DNA of 64,000 bases from Methylothermaceae bacteria B42 (GCA_001566965.1 LSNW01000007.1:1-64000); one strand, 5' to 3'. Counted from the first letter of the stretch, positions 9,598 to 23,936 are shown. Notes: generated by a model not told the origin, from the sequence alone. Translations and numbers: made by a program.

Positions 9598-9729
9598 GCT
9601 GGCTCACTGGTTTCTGGAGGGAGACTTTAGAAAAGCCCGTAAATTCTTCTCTGGTTGGGGATGACGGAGACCGCCTGTCTCCACCCCCTTCCAATGTCTT
9701 CTTAACGTCGCTCAATAGATGGATTCTTA

Positions 9730-10602
9730 GTGCCTTTAATTCAAGTTTTTCAAGATCACCCATTTTTATTCCTGGCAGCAATCGGGATTTTGGGATTGTT
9801 GGTGGGCAGTTTTCTCAATGTGGTCATCTACCGCCTGCCGGTAATGTTGGAACGCGGTTGGCGCCAGGAATGTCTGGAATTTCTAGGTCAGCCCAAGGAG
9901 GAAGCGCCAGAGCGCTTTGATCTGATTCAACCCGCATCCACCTGCCCCCATTGCGGCCATCAGATCCAGGCTTGGGAAAATATCCCCGTTATCAGTTATT
10001 TGCTGCAGAAAGGACGCTGCACACAGTGTGGCGCTTCAATTTCCCTCCGTTACCCACTGATTGAACTGCTCACGGCCGTGCTTTCCATGGTTGTGGCCTG
10101 GCATTTTGCTGTCAGCGTGCAAACCTTGTGGGCGCTGGTTTTGACCTGGACGCTGATAGCACTGAGTTTTATTGACATCGACCACCACCTCCTTCCCGAC
10201 GCCATTACCCTGCCAGTTCTCTGGCTGGGCTTGTTTTTAAGCCTGTTCCATCTGTTTACTGATCCACGCTCTGCCATTATTGGCGCCATTGCAGGATATC
10301 TTGTTTTGTGGACGGTGTATCAACTTTTCAAATTACTCACCGGCAAGGAAGGCATGGGGTTTGGCGATTTCAAATTATTAGCCCTCTTTGGCGCTTGGCT
10401 GGGCTGGCAAAAGCTCCCAATGATTATATTATTATCTTCCCTGGTAGGTGCCATCCTGGGCATTGCCATGATCCTGATTCAAGGCCGGGACCGGCAGACA
10501 CCTATTCCTTTCGGACCTTATCTTGCCATTGCCGGCTGGATTGCATTGCTATGGGGTGATACCCTCAATCAACTTTATCTGAATTTGAGTGGTATTAGCT
10601 AG
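9730..10602 (+). CDS. pilD: Prepilin peptidase / N-methyltransferase PilD
   Basis: A 290-residue bifunctional membrane enzyme that cleaves the prepilin leader and methylates the new N-terminus. The zinc cysteines CPHC and CTQC near residues 76-100 are present, as are the two catalytic aspartates of the A24 family in FIDIDHHLLPD and GMGFGDFKLL. About eight membrane segments. Start is GTG. It is separated from pilC by 132 bp, which contains a small GGAGAC/GTCTCC hairpin but no gene. Confidence 0.96.
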   Translation: MPLIQVFQDHPFLFLAAIGILGLLVGSFLNVVIYRLPVMLERGWRQECLEFLGQPKEEAPERFDLIQPASTCPHCGHQIQAWENIPVISYLLQKGRCTQCGASISLRYPLIELLTAVLSMVVAWHFAVSVQTLWALVLTWTLIALSFIDIDHHLLPDAITLPVLWLGLFLSLFHLFTDPRSAIIGAIAGYLVLWTVYQLFKLLTGKEGMGFGDFKLLALFGAWLGWQKLPMIILLSSLVGAILGIAMILIQGRDRQTPIPFGPYLAIAGWIALLWGDTLNQLYLNLSGIS

Positions 10603-10608
10603 AAATCC

Positions 10609-11214
10609 ATGCTCAAAATCGGCCTGACGGGCGGTATTGCCAGCGGCAAGAGTACCGTTGAAAAGTTGTTCGAAAAGCGGGGCATCACTGTAATCGATGC
10701 CGACAAAATTGCCCGTAACCTGGTCAAGCCCGGCCAGCCGCCGCTGGATAGCATCGTTGAAACGTTTGGCAGGTCTATGCTTTTACCCGATGGCAATTTG
10801 GATCGGGCGAAGCTGCGGGAACTGGTCTTCAATCACCCCCGGCTCAAAGAGAAATTAGAAGCCATATTGCATCCCGCCGTTTATGTCGAAATGGCGCGCT
10901 TGGCGAAAAAAAGCAACAGCCCTTATGTCATTTTTAGCATTCCCTTGTTAGTAGAGACAGGGGCCGAAAAAAACTTTCACCGCATACTCGTCATCGACTG
11001 CCCCGAAGCTCTGCAGATCGCGCGTTTGAAGCAAAGAGACAACCTTCAGGAAGACATGATAAAACAGATCCTACAAAATCAGGCCACCCGGCCCCAGCGC
11101 CTTGCCGTGGCCGATGATGTCATTGTCAATGACGGGAGCCTCGCCAAGCTTGAACAACAAGTCGAGGAACTGCACCAATTTTATTTGCGTCTAAGCCGGA
11201 ATCAAACTGATTAA
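10609..11214 (+). CDS. coaE: Dephospho-CoA kinase
   Basis: A 201-residue P-loop kinase (GLTGGIASGKST at residues 5-16) that phosphorylates the 3'-OH of dephospho-CoA, the last step of CoA synthesis. The DADKIAR motif of the CoA-binding region follows near residue 32. It starts 6 bp after pilD, the usual gammaproteobacterial pilD-coaE linkage. The commonly following yacG and zapD genes are absent; a repeat element comes next instead. Confidence 0.96.
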   Translation: MLKIGLTGGIASGKSTVEKLFEKRGITVIDADKIARNLVKPGQPPLDSIVETFGRSMLLPDGNLDRAKLRELVFNHPRLKEKLEAILHPAVYVEMARLAKKSNSPYVIFSIPLLVETGAEKNFHRILVIDCPEALQIARLKQRDNLQEDMIKQILQNQATRPQRLAVADDVIVNDGSLAKLEQQVEELHQFYLRLSRNQTD

Positions 11215-11224
11215 CTTTTTCTTA

Positions 11225-11382
11225 CCTATCAATTTTACACAGCTAAGGTGCTGGGATATTTCTTCCGTGGGTGTTGGCGGCCTGGATGACCGCCATCAAG
11301 TCCTCAGTGAAGAGTTTACGACGTTCCACGGAAGAAATATCCCAGCACCTGAAGAAATCTCGATCTGCCAAATCTTTCTAGG
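11225..11382 (+). repeat. Structured repeat element, copy 1 (MITE-like)
   Basis: A 158-bp non-coding element with a perfect 25-bp inverted repeat (11246-11270 and 11326-11350) around a 55-nt centre. The centre holds a small GGCGG/CCGCC hairpin. Imperfect terminal inverted repeats (CCTATCAA / TTTCTAGG) mark the ends. About three quarters of it can be aligned by eye with 39941-40100, read on the opposite strand. It fills almost the whole coaE-hemW gap and may also end the pil-coaE transcript. Confidence 0.85.
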
Positions 11383-11395
11383 ATGAACTTTTTCA

Positions 11396-12541
11396 ATGGC
11401 GAACTTAATTCCGCCGCCTTTAAGCCTTTATATTCACCTGCCCTGGTGCGTAAAAAAATGCCCTTATTGCGATTTTAATTCCCACACGCACCAAGGCATA
11501 CTTCAGGAAAAACAATATATAGACGCGCTGCTTGCCGATCTGGATCAGGATCTGCAACAAATCCAGCCCCGTCCCATTCACAGTATTTTCATCGGTGGCG
11601 GCACCCCCAGCCTGTTCTCTCCTGACAGTCTTCAACGTCTACTGGAAGGTATCCATTCCCGGTTAACGCTTTCTCAAGAAATAGAAATCACGCTTGAGGC
11701 TAATCCTGGCACGGCAGAGAGCACAAAATTCAAACAATTCGCCCAACTGGGGATTAACCGTTTATCCCTCGGCATCCAAAGCTTTCAGGATGACAAACTT
11801 CGGTCACTGGGCAGAATCCATAACGCGGAAGAAGCCATGAGCGCGGTGGAAATGGCCCGGGCAGCAGGCTTTCAAAGCATTAATTTGGATCTCATGTTTG
11901 GACTTCCCCATCAATCAGTGAAAGACGCCTTCTACGATATCGAAACAGCCATTCATCTGGCGCCTGAGCATATTTCCCACTACCAACTGACTTTGGAACC
12001 CAATACCCTGTTTGCCAAACACCCACCCCCCCTTCCACCTGATGACAACATTTGGCATCTACAACAACAATGCCAGGAAAAACTGGCCCACCACGGTTAT
12101 CTTCGTTATGAAGTTTCCGCCTTTGCCAGTCCGGGGAATGAATGCCAACATAATCTTAATTATTGGCAATTCGGGGATTATTTGGGTATCGGCGCCGGCG
12201 CGCACGGAAAATACACCCAAGACAATACGATCCGGCGGCGCTGGAAAATCCGCCATCCACAGCACTACATGGACAAATCCGGGGGACTGGGGCGGGTTGG
12301 CGGAGATATCGAAGTGGAAAATACCCAACGCCCCCTGGAGTTCATGATGAATACATTGAGACTAAGATCCGGTTTTACCCCAGAACAATACGAGCAACGT
12401 ACCGGCTTACCCTGGATGCCACAAAAAACCGTCATTGATAGGCTTGTGGAGGATCAACTCTTGCAATTTAAAGGCGGATTTGTCTATTGTACCGACAAGG
12501 GCTGGAATTTCTTAAACACGGTTTTGGAAGCATTTGCCTGA
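11396..12541 (+). CDS. hemW: Radical SAM heme chaperone HemW (formerly HemN-like)
   Basis: A 381-residue radical SAM protein. The cluster-binding CxxxCxxC lies at Cys18, Cys22 and Cys25 (CVKKCPYC) and is followed by the HemN-family FNSH. GGGTPS and LEANPG are the SAM-binding motifs. The compact N-terminus without the extra HemN residues points to HemW, which carries heme to apoproteins, rather than to coproporphyrinogen dehydrogenase. Start 14 bp after the repeat element. Confidence 0.92.
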   Translation: MANLIPPPLSLYIHLPWCVKKCPYCDFNSHTHQGILQEKQYIDALLADLDQDLQQIQPRPIHSIFIGGGTPSLFSPDSLQRLLEGIHSRLTLSQEIEITLEANPGTAESTKFKQFAQLGINRLSLGIQSFQDDKLRSLGRIHNAEEAMSAVEMARAAGFQSINLDLMFGLPHQSVKDAFYDIETAIHLAPEHISHYQLTLEPNTLFAKHPPPLPPDDNIWHLQQQCQEKLAHHGYLRYEVSAFASPGNECQHNLNYWQFGDYLGIGAGAHGKYTQDNTIRRRWKIRHPQHYMDKSGGLGRVGGDIEVENTQRPLEFMMNTLRLRSGFTPEQYEQRTGLPWMPQKTVIDRLVEDQLLQFKGGFVYCTDKGWNFLNTVLEAFA

Positions 12542-12583
12542 TCCAATCCATCTGATAAATTGGCGCGATTGTGAAAATCCCGG

Positions 12584-12612
12584 TGTGTCCATTTTTTGGA
12601 CACAAACATTTT
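12584..12612 (+). terminator. Possible weak terminator of hemW
   Basis: Seven-bp stem TGTGTCC (12584-12590) and GGACACA (12598-12604) with a T-rich loop, followed by AACATTTTTA. The tail is interrupted, so termination may be weak. Confidence 0.35.
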
Positions 12613-12711
12613 TACTCAAACAATCAAGGAGATAATTAGTTATTCCGCATCCTGCCCACAACTTTTTCCACAATATGCGTGCATAACTCACATGCTCAAT
12701 CACCTAAAATA

Positions 12712-13356
12712 ATGCAAACCTACAAACAACAATTCATTCAATTCGCCATCGACTCGGGAGCACTGCGATTTGGCAGCTTTACCCTGAAATCCGGCCGCAC
12801 AAGCCCGTATTTCTTCAATGCAGGGCTGTTCAATAGCGGCAGGCGGCTCAAAAAATTAGGGCAGTTCTATGCCAATGCGCTGCAGCAATCGGGACTGGAT
12901 TACGACATGCTTTTTGGCCCCGCCTATAAAGGCATCCCTTTGGCGTGTGCCATCGCCATTGCCCTTGCAAGCGAGCACGGCCTGGATGTCCCCTTTGCCT
13001 TCAACCGCAAGGAAAGAAAGGATCATGGCGAAGGGGGGCAAATTGTGGGCGCGAACCTCGCAGGTAAGGTTTTGATTGTGGATGACGTTATCACAGCCGG
13101 CACTTCGGTCAATGAATCGGTTGTTCTAATTAACCAAGCCGGCGCTGCACCCTGCGGCGTGCTCATTGCCTTGGACCGGCAAGAGATCACCAATACCGGC
13201 AAATCCGCGCTCAGCGAAATCAGGCAGCGATACAACATGCCAGTCATCGCCATTGCCACCATGGAAGATGTCATTGCATTTTTAGAAAGCAGCGGCAAAT
13301 TTACTGAAGAATTAGCTTCCATTCTCGAGTACCGAAAGCAATTCGCAAAAAGTTGA
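12712..13356 (+). CDS. pyrE: Orotate phosphoribosyltransferase
   Basis: A 214-residue enzyme joining orotate to PRPP in pyrimidine synthesis. The PRPP-binding motif VLIVDDVITAGTS lies near residue 121, and KSGRTSPYFFNAG near residue 26 matches E. coli PyrE closely. Start at 12712 (MQTYKQQF) aligns with E. coli PyrE; an in-frame ATG at 12679 would add 11 unsupported residues. The 170-bp upstream gap shows no attenuator that I can recognise. Confidence 0.95.
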   Translation: MQTYKQQFIQFAIDSGALRFGSFTLKSGRTSPYFFNAGLFNSGRRLKKLGQFYANALQQSGLDYDMLFGPAYKGIPLACAIAIALASEHGLDVPFAFNRKERKDHGEGGQIVGANLAGKVLIVDDVITAGTSVNESVVLINQAGAAPCGVLIALDRQEITNTGKSALSEIRQRYNMPVIAIATMEDVIAFLESSGKFTEELASILEYRKQFAKS

Positions 13357-13582
13357 CTGCCGCTTAAGACCAGCTAATCTTATAGATGAGATGTTAGATC
13401 CCGCTTTCAATCCCTTTTTGATAACCGCCGAGGCGATGCACCGCAGTTGGTCTTTTCTTCTGCGTGGCAGATTGCTGGTCAAACAGACTAAGAATCCACC
13501 TCGATTGGTAATAAGAAAGGGATGCGGCGAAACAGATACTGAAAAAGGTTTATTCCCTCTTTTTTTGCCCCCTATTCTTCGA

Positions 13583-17927
<4,345 letters not shown>

Positions 17928-17943
17928 ATTTACATTTCCATGC

Positions 17944-18402
17944 TCAATGGCGGCCGGTATGGCCGAATCCGCCTTCGCCCCGCTCAGATTCAGAAAAGGC
18001 ATCGACTACTTGAAAGTCTGCCTGCACCACGGGCACAAACACCATTTGCGCAATCCGCTCGCCCACCTGGATAGTGAAACTTTCTCCCCCCCGGTTCCAG
18101 CAAGACACCATTACCTCCCCTTGATAATCAGAGTCAATCAACCCCACTAAATTCCCGAGCACGATGCCATGTTTGTGCCCCAAGCCGGAACGAGGCAACA
18201 GCACTGCGGCCAAAGACGGATCGCCAATGTGAATGGCCAGTCCCGTGGGAATCAGAGCCGTTTCTCCCGGCACTAGTATCAGCGGGCTTTCCAGACAGGC
18301 CCTTAGATCCAGACCGGCGGAACCGGGAGTAGCATAGCCAGGCAAGGGAATGCTGTCTCCCAAACGCTTATCGAGAATTTTCAGTTGAATTTTGTGCTTC
18401 AT
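17944..18402 (-). CDS. dut: Deoxyuridine 5'-triphosphate nucleotidohydrolase
   Basis: A 152-residue trimeric dUTPase that removes dUTP and supplies dUMP. Motifs in order: AGLDLRA near residue 25, [11 protein letters not shown] near 72, [10 protein letters not shown] near 88, and the C-terminal [13 protein letters not shown] arm. Start at 18402 ([11 protein letters not shown]) matches E. coli Dut. The start lies 35 bp inside the end of coaBC, as in many gammaproteobacteria. Confidence 0.96.
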   Translation of the reverse strand: MKHKIQLKILDKRLGDSIPLPGYATPGSAGLDLRACLESPLILVPGETALIPTGLAIHIGDPSLAAVLLPRSGLGHKHGIVLGNLVGLIDSDYQGEVMVSCWNRGGESFTIQVGERIAQMVFVPVVQADFQVVDAFSESERGEGGFGHTGRH

Positions 18403-19585
18403 AACGTTCTGCAATCAAACCAATCAAGCGCCGCGCCAGGGTTAATTTGGAGGCAAGGGGAAGACGGGTTTCTCCACCCGGCCAAAAGACATGCAAAGCA
18501 TTCTCATCCACCTCAAACCCCTGCTTTTCCCCAACGAGATTGGCGGCGATCATATCCAAATTCTTGCGCACCAGTTTATCTTTGGCATACTGCTCCAAGG
18601 ATTGGGTTTCCGCAGCGAACCCAACGGAAAAGGGTTTATTATCCAGCTTTGTCACCGTTGCCAGAATATCGGTGGTAGGCACCAATGCCAATTGTATTGG
18701 GCCTGTTTGTTTCTTAACCTTGTTTTCCTCTTTTTGAAGTGGAGCGTAATCCGCCACTGCCGCGGCTGAAATAAAAATATCCTGCTTCTCCACGATGTTC
18801 ATGACCGCGTGGTACATTTCCGCGGCGCTTTCCACCGGGATCAATTTTTCCGCGGCTGGCGGCTGCAACGCTGTCGGCCCTGAAATCAGGGTAACTACCG
18901 CGCCAGCTTCGTGTGCTGCCTGGGCCAGCGCATAACCCATTTTCCCGGAGCTGCGGTTACTGATATAACGCACCGGATCGATAGCCTCCCGGGTCGGTCC
19001 TGCTGTTATCAACACCTTGACGCCCTGTAACTGTCCCGTTTGCCTTCCATCATCTAAATAGGCCAGTATTTCCGCTGGCTCCAACATCCGCCCCGGGCCG
19101 GTTTCCCCACAGGCTTGCTCCCCTTCGGCAGGCCCTAATATCTCTACGCCCCGCTGCCGCAAACTATTGACGTTGGCCTGAGTCGCTGGATGCCGCCACA
19201 TGGCGCAGTTCATTGCCGGCGCCACCAAAAGCGGACATTCCGCCACCAAGCAAAGGGTAGCTAATAAATCATCCGCCAACCCTGCATTAAGTTTAGCCAG
19301 AAAATCAGCGCTTGCCGGCGCCACCAGAATTCGATCGGCCCAGCGCGCCAATTCGATATGCCCCATGGCCGCCTCGCTTGCCTCATCCCACAAAGAAGTC
19401 CGGACGCTGCGGCCTGACAACGCTTGGAAGGTCATGGGGGTAACAAAACGGGTGGCCGCTTCGGTCATCACAACTTGCACCTCATCCCCCCGGCGGCGTA
19501 AAAGACGCGCCAGTTCTGCCGATTTATAGGCGGCAATTCCTCCCGTCACCCCTAATACAATCCGCCCCCTGCAAGATTGATTCAT
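18368..19585 (-). CDS. coaBC: Bifunctional phosphopantothenoylcysteine decarboxylase/synthetase
   Basis: A 405-residue fusion. The CoaC half (1-180) has the flavoprotein motif [10 protein letters not shown], the catalytic histidine in [11 protein letters not shown] and PAMNCAMW. The CoaB half has [20 protein letters not shown] and the dimer and CTP region KMGYALA. It carries out steps two and three from 4'-phosphopantothenate to CoA. With coaE, this puts two CoA-pathway loci in the window. Divergent from radC with 47 bp between. Confidence 0.96.
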   Translation of the reverse strand: MNQSCRGRIVLGVTGGIAAYKSAELARLLRRRGDEVQVVMTEAATRFVTPMTFQALSGRSVRTSLWDEASEAAMGHIELARWADRILVAPASADFLAKLNAGLADDLLATLCLVAECPLLVAPAMNCAMWRHPATQANVNSLRQRGVEILGPAEGEQACGETGPGRMLEPAEILAYLDDGRQTGQLQGVKVLITAGPTREAIDPVRYISNRSSGKMGYALAQAAHEAGAVVTLISGPTALQPPAAEKLIPVESAAEMYHAVMNIVEKQDIFISAAAVADYAPLQKEENKVKKQTGPIQLALVPTTDILATVTKLDNKPFSVGFAAETQSLEQYAKDKLVRKNLDMIAANLVGEKQGFEVDENALHVFWPGGETRLPLASKLTLARRLIGLIAERYEAQNSTENSR

Positions 19586-19632
19586 TGGTCTATGCTTGGA
19601 TTAGGCATAATCAATAACTTAACTGAACCACT

Positions 19633-20307
19633 ATGGCAATCAACGACTGGCCAATTCAAGAACGACCTCGCGAGAAATTGTTGGAGCGCGGCCCGCAAGC
19701 GCTTTCCGATGCGGAATTGCTGGCCATTTTCTTGCGTACCGGCATGCGGGGAAAAAGTGCGGTTGATTTGGCGCGGGACCTGCTTAAAGAGTTTGGTTCG
19801 CTGCGCGCATTGCTTGAGGCGGATGCCAAACAATTTACCGAACACAAAGGGCTTGGGTTGGCCAAATACGCCCAACTTCAGGCGGCGATGGAAATTGCCC
19901 GGCGCCATCTGCAAGAAACCTTGCAGCGGGGCGAACCCATGAAGGATCCGGAGGTTACCAAGATTTTTTTGCAGCGTCATTTGCGTGATTATCCCTTCGA
20001 GGTATTTGCCGCGTTGTTTCTCGATACCCGCCACCGGGTGATTCGCTTTGAAGAATTGTTCCGGGGCACATTGGATGCCAGCAGTGTTTATCCCAGAGAA
20101 GTCGCCCGCCGCGCCCTCGAATTAAATGCCGCGGCGGTCATTTTCGCTCATAACCATCCGTCAGGTGTGGCTAAGCCCAGTGAAGCAGACAAAGCGATCA
20201 CCAAAAAATTGCAAGAAACATTGGCATTATTCGACATCCGGGTATTGGACCACATTATTATTGGCGATGGTGAAATCTATTCTTTTGCCGAACATGGCTT
20301 AATCTGA
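19633..20307 (+). CDS. radC: RadC/JAB1-MPN domain protein
   Basis: A 224-residue UPF0758 protein. An N-terminal helix-hairpin-helix region ([21 protein letters not shown]) is followed by a JAMM metal-binding motif [14 protein letters not shown] near residue 172. The old DNA-repair name is not well supported experimentally in the family. Its position next to coaBC is conserved. The end overlaps purC by 9 bp on the opposite strand. Confidence 0.93.
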   Translation: MAINDWPIQERPREKLLERGPQALSDAELLAIFLRTGMRGKSAVDLARDLLKEFGSLRALLEADAKQFTEHKGLGLAKYAQLQAAMEIARRHLQETLQRGEPMKDPEVTKIFLQRHLRDYPFEVFAALFLDTRHRVIRFEELFRGTLDASSVYPREVARRALELNAAAVIFAHNHPSGVAKPSEADKAITKKLQETLALFDIRVLDHIIIGDGEIYSFAEHGLI

Positions 20308-21198
20308 ATTCTCACCAATCAAGCGTTTTTCCGCCTCCCGGTATTTTTCCGCCGTTTTGGCAATAACCTCCGGCGGCAGATGAGGTGCGGGTGGTTTTTT
20401 ATCCCATCCGACCGATTCCAGGTAGTCGCGAATAAACTGCTTGTCAAAACTTGGGGGACTGATGCCCACTTGGTATTGATCCACCGGCCAAAACCTCGAA
20501 GAATCGGGCGTCAGCAGTTCGTCGATCAGATATAAGTGCCCTTCCCCGTCCAAGCCAAACTCAAATTTCGTATCCGCGATAATGATACCCCGCCCCTTGG
20601 CATATTCGGCAGCCTCTGTGTAAATCCACAAACTGACTTCCCGCACCTTCTGGGCAATTTCCCGTCCCAGTAATTTGACCGTGTGGGCAAAATCGATATT
20701 TTCATCGTGGTTGCCAATTTCCGCCTTGGTGGAAGGGGTAAAAATGGGCTCAGGCAATTGTTGGGCCTGCTGCAGTCCTGGCGGCAACGGAATGCCACAG
20801 ATTGCCCCGTCGCGTTGATAGTCGCGCCATCCGGAGCCAATCAGAAAACCGCGTACAATCGCTTCCACCGGCAATGGCTGTAGTCTTTTCACCACTACCG
20901 CCCGCCCACTCACCTGTTCGCGCTCTTCAGGGTCAGGCAATACTTTTTCCAGCGGAATCCCTGCTAAATGATTGACGATTACCTCCTCCATCCTGGCGAA
21001 CCAAAAATTGGAGAGCCGGGTTAAAATCCGTCCTTTTTCTGGGATAGGGTCAGGCAAAACGACATCAAATGCGGACAATCGATCGGTTGTGACAATCAGC
21101 AAATGCTCGCTATCGACTTCATAAATATCCCGGACTTTGCCCCGCCCTAATAATTTCAGGCTTTTCAGGTCAGATTCATACAAGGTTACAGGAGGCAT
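20299..21198 (-). CDS. purC: Phosphoribosylaminoimidazole-succinocarboxamide (SAICAR) synthase
   Basis: A 299-residue enzyme of purine synthesis that ligates aspartate to [14 protein letters not shown] near residue 18, [19 protein letters not shown] near 38, [15 protein letters not shown] and the C-terminal [14 protein letters not shown] are the family motifs. The length fits the ~300-residue type rather than the 237-residue E. coli form. No purine-operon partner lies beside it. Confidence 0.95.
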   Translation of the reverse strand: MPPVTLYESDLKSLKLLGRGKVRDIYEVDSEHLLIVTTDRLSAFDVVLPDPIPEKGRILTRLSNFWFARMEEVIVNHLAGIPLEKVLPDPEEREQVSGRAVVVKRLQPLPVEAIVRGFLIGSGWRDYQRDGAICGIPLPPGLQQAQQLPEPIFTPSTKAEIGNHDENIDFAHTVKLLGREIAQKVREVSLWIYTEAAEYAKGRGIIIADTKFEFGLDGEGHLYLIDELLTPDSSRFWPVDQYQVGISPPSFDKQFIRDYLESVGWDKKPPAPHLPPEVIAKTAEKYREAEKRLIGENSD

Positions 21199-21273
21199 GG
21201 GTATTTTTTCCTAAACACATAAAAATGCCATAATGGGATTTTTTATTCATTTTCGCAAGCAATCTTCAACAAT

Positions 21274-22101
21274 ATGAGCTGGCTGGGTAAAGTTTTTGGG
21301 GGAACTTTCGGATTTATGCTGGGCGGACCGTTGGGTGCGCTGATGGGCGCGGCCATTGGCCATCAATTCGACCGGGGCATGGAAGGCATGGAATCCTTCG
21401 CCCGTATCGAGCCAGGCCGGCAGGAACGCATCCAAATGGCCTTTTTCACCGCCACTTTCTCGGTCATGGGCCATCTGGCCAAAGCCGATGGCCGAGTTAC
21501 CGAGGCGGAAATCGATATGGCCCGCCAAATCATGGACCGCATGGAACTGCCCCAGGAAATGCGCGAAGCCGCCATCCGCCTGTTCAACGAAGGCAAATCC
21601 CCCCATTTCCCCTTGGACGACGCCCTGCAACAATTCCGGCACGAAGTGGGGCGCCGCTCGACACTCATCCGGGTATTTATCGAGATTTTATTACAATCGG
21701 CTTACGCCGACGGCCATCTCCACCCCATCGAAGAGCGGCTATTGCTCCATATCTGTGAAAAACTGGGCTTCTCCCGCTTCGAATTCCAGGCTTTGAGGGC
21801 TTTCATGGAAGCGCAGCTGCGCTTTTCCCAACAGCGTTATCAACAGCAACGCGGTCATTATCACCACAGAAGATCCACTCCCAGATCGCCAAGCCTGTCA
21901 GATGCCTATGCCGTTTTGGGACTCTCCCGCAGCGCCAGCGTTGCCGAAGTCAAGAAAGCCTACCGGCGACTGATGAGTCAACACCATCCCGACAAACTGG
22001 TCGCCAAAGGGTTACCGGAGGAAATGGTAAAAATCGCCACGGAAAAAACCCAAAAGATCCGGGAAGCCTACGAAATCATCATGCGGACAAAAAAACGTTA
22101 A
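21274..22101 (+). CDS. djlA: Membrane-anchored co-chaperone DjlA
   Basis: A 275-residue protein with an N-terminal glycine-rich membrane segment (1-30), a TerB-like helical domain (about 55-185) and a C-terminal J domain with HHPDKL near residue 243. DjlA stimulates DnaK at the cytoplasmic face of the inner membrane. The order of domains is that of E. coli DjlA. The 121-bp gap to queG shows nothing else. Confidence 0.93.
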   Translation: MSWLGKVFGGTFGFMLGGPLGALMGAAIGHQFDRGMEGMESFARIEPGRQERIQMAFFTATFSVMGHLAKADGRVTEAEIDMARQIMDRMELPQEMREAAIRLFNEGKSPHFPLDDALQQFRHEVGRRSTLIRVFIEILLQSAYADGHLHPIEERLLLHICEKLGFSRFEFQALRAFMEAQLRFSQQRYQQQRGHYHHRRSTPRSPSLSDAYAVLGLSRSASVAEVKKAYRRLMSQHHPDKLVAKGLPEEMVKIATEKTQKIREAYEIIMRTKKR

Positions 22102-22222
22102 AATGGCGAAACACTCTCTTCTCCGTGCTTGATTAATAAAGTCAATCTTCGATTGTAACGTCTCCATCATTGTAACCCTCTCAAAATATTATTCTTTTGC
22201 CTCAAGCCGGAACAATCACCCA

Positions 22223-23293
22223 ATGGATATTAACTACCGCCAATTGGCCCGACAGATTAAAACGTGGGGGGCGGAATTGGGTTTTCAATCAGTGGGCATC
22301 ACTGATACCGACCTAAGCCAGGCAGAGAAGGAATTCAACGACTGGCTGGCCAACCAATATCACGGCGAAATGAATTACATGGGACGCCATGGCCATAAAC
22401 GCACCCGACCTCAGGCCTTGGTACCCGCCACTTTATCGGTCATTTCCGTGCGGATGGAATACTTGCCTGAATCCGCTCAGGCCATGGAATCCGTATTAAA
22501 CCGGCCAACAATGGGATATATATCGCGCTATGCCTTGGGCAGGGATTACCACAAAGTCATCCGTAAACGCTTACAACAGTTGGCAAATAAAATTGAAAAG
22601 GCCGTTGGGCCTTTTGGTTACCGGGTCTTCTGCGATAGCGCTCCGGTATTGGAAAAACCCTTGGCCAATAAAGCAGGTTTGGGTTGGATAGGCAAACATA
22701 CCAACTTGATTGCCTACAAAAATGGCTCCTGGTTTTTTCTTGGAGAAATTTATACGGATTTGCCACTGCCCTCAGATAAGCCGGTTGAAACTTCTCACTG
22801 CGGTAGTTGCCGGGCTTGTATTGATATCTGCCCGACCAAGGCCATTGTCGCCCCTTATTTATTGGATGCCCGCCGCTGTATTTCCTATTTGACCATAGAA
22901 CTTAAAGGTTCCATTCCGGAAGAATTTCGTAAGGCCATTGGCAACAGGATTTACGGTTGCGATGATTGCCAGATAGTTTGTCCCTGGAACCGCCATGCCC
23001 AAATGACCCTCGAGACTGACTTTTTGCCCAGGAACCATTTGGATCAGCCAGATCTAAGAGAACTTTTTCTGTGGGATGAGCCAACGTTTCTGGCAAAAAC
23101 CGAAGGGTCCGCTATTCGGCGGCTAGGACATACACGTTGGTTGCGAAATATTGCCGTCGCACTGGGTAATGCGCCTTCTTCTGAAGCAATTATTCAAGTA
23201 TTGAAACAACGCCTGAATGACGCTTCCCCGTTGGTTCGAGAACATGTCAGGTGGGCGTTGAATCAGCATATCGAACTAGCGGTGAAAAGGTGA
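22223..23293 (+). CDS. queG: Epoxyqueuosine reductase
   Basis: A 356-residue cobalamin- and iron-sulfur-dependent enzyme making queuosine in tRNA. Two [4Fe-4S] motifs are visible: CGSCRACIDICP near residue 193 and CDDCQIVCPW near 250, followed by HEAT-like helices. The catalytic aspartate lies in FCDSAPVLEKPLA. The end overlaps the cytochrome b561 gene by 18 bp on the other strand. Confidence 0.95.
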   Translation: MDINYRQLARQIKTWGAELGFQSVGITDTDLSQAEKEFNDWLANQYHGEMNYMGRHGHKRTRPQALVPATLSVISVRMEYLPESAQAMESVLNRPTMGYISRYALGRDYHKVIRKRLQQLANKIEKAVGPFGYRVFCDSAPVLEKPLANKAGLGWIGKHTNLIAYKNGSWFFLGEIYTDLPLPSDKPVETSHCGSCRACIDICPTKAIVAPYLLDARRCISYLTIELKGSIPEEFRKAIGNRIYGCDDCQIVCPWNRHAQMTLETDFLPRNHLDQPDLRELFLWDEPTFLAKTEGSAIRRLGHTRWLRNIAVALGNAPSSEAIIQVLKQRLNDASPLVREHVRWALNQHIELAVKR

Positions 23294-23860
23294 AATCTGC
23301 CGCAGTAATACGTGTCGGCATAAGGTATGAAACAGCGCCATGCCTACGTGGATATACCAATAGATCCACACCAATTCCCCACCGGCTTCATGCATTTCAA
23401 GCAAAATTTCAAAGCTTTCAGGCAGTTTTCCTTCCGGGGGAATCACCATAAAAATGGCAAATCCCGTCAACCCCTGGTAAGTCACACTCAATAATCCCAA
23501 TCCTTGGATCAAACCAGGCAATCCCGGCTGAGGACCGCCTGCAGGCAATTTTCCCAAAATTAGCCCTTTAACATCTTCCAATACATACAACAACCCTGCC
23601 CTGTTACAAGGCAATATCCGCCTGATTCCTCCATCACGCCCCCCCATTAGCCAAAACCATTTGAGGATGACAATACTCAAGGCCGCCAATCCGAAAAGCT
23701 CATGAGCGATAAATGCCCACTTTTCCAAACCTTCCCCCTCGCCGGGCTCTTCCATGATTAAGCTCAAGAAAAGCTGGGCGGTCACAGTGATTGCGAGCAT
23801 AAAATGCAACCATCTGGTTGTACGGGACCATTCCTCGGCGCCACTTTTCGTCTTACCCAA
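23276..23860 (-). CDS. Cytochrome b561-family membrane protein
   Basis: A 194-residue protein with four predicted membrane helices. Histidines sit in positions typical of diheme cytochromes b: RWLHFML near residue 19, AHELFG near 53, and MHEAGG plus YIHVGMALFH near 153-176. It probably passes electrons between quinone and a periplasmic partner; the partner is unknown. It lies downstream of a terminator, so it probably has its own promoter in 23861-23904. Confidence 0.82.
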   Translation of the reverse strand: MGKTKSGAEEWSRTTRWLHFMLAITVTAQLFLSLIMEEPGEGEGLEKWAFIAHELFGLAALSIVILKWFWLMGGRDGGIRRILPCNRAGLLYVLEDVKGLILGKLPAGGPQPGLPGLIQGLGLLSVTYQGLTGFAIFMVIPPEGKLPESFEILLEMHEAGGELVWIYWYIHVGMALFHTLCRHVLLRQISPFHR

Positions 23861-23904
23861 CTTTTTACTCCATCAAAACTCGATTTCGCCTCATTTTTAC
23901 AAAA

Positions 23905-23936
23905 AAGGCCCGACAACCGGGAGGTTATCGGGCCTT
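23905..23936 (-). terminator. Intrinsic terminator after the small helical protein gene
   Basis: A 14-bp stem with one mismatch (AAGGCCCGACAACC / GGTTATCGGGCCTT) and a 4-nt loop. On the minus strand it is followed by TTTTTTGT. It ends the transcript coming from 24000-24260. Confidence 0.85.

Noticed and set aside
9598-9729. Possible pilin or other small gene between pilC and pilD
   Set aside because: No start with a ribosome-binding site and no prepilin motif; only a 6-bp GGAGAC/GTCTCC hairpin is present.
12762-12780. GATTTGGCAGCTT in pyrE, also present in repeat copy 2
   Set aside because: It codes for the conserved FGSFT of PyrE and no flanking similarity to the element exists, so it is a chance match.
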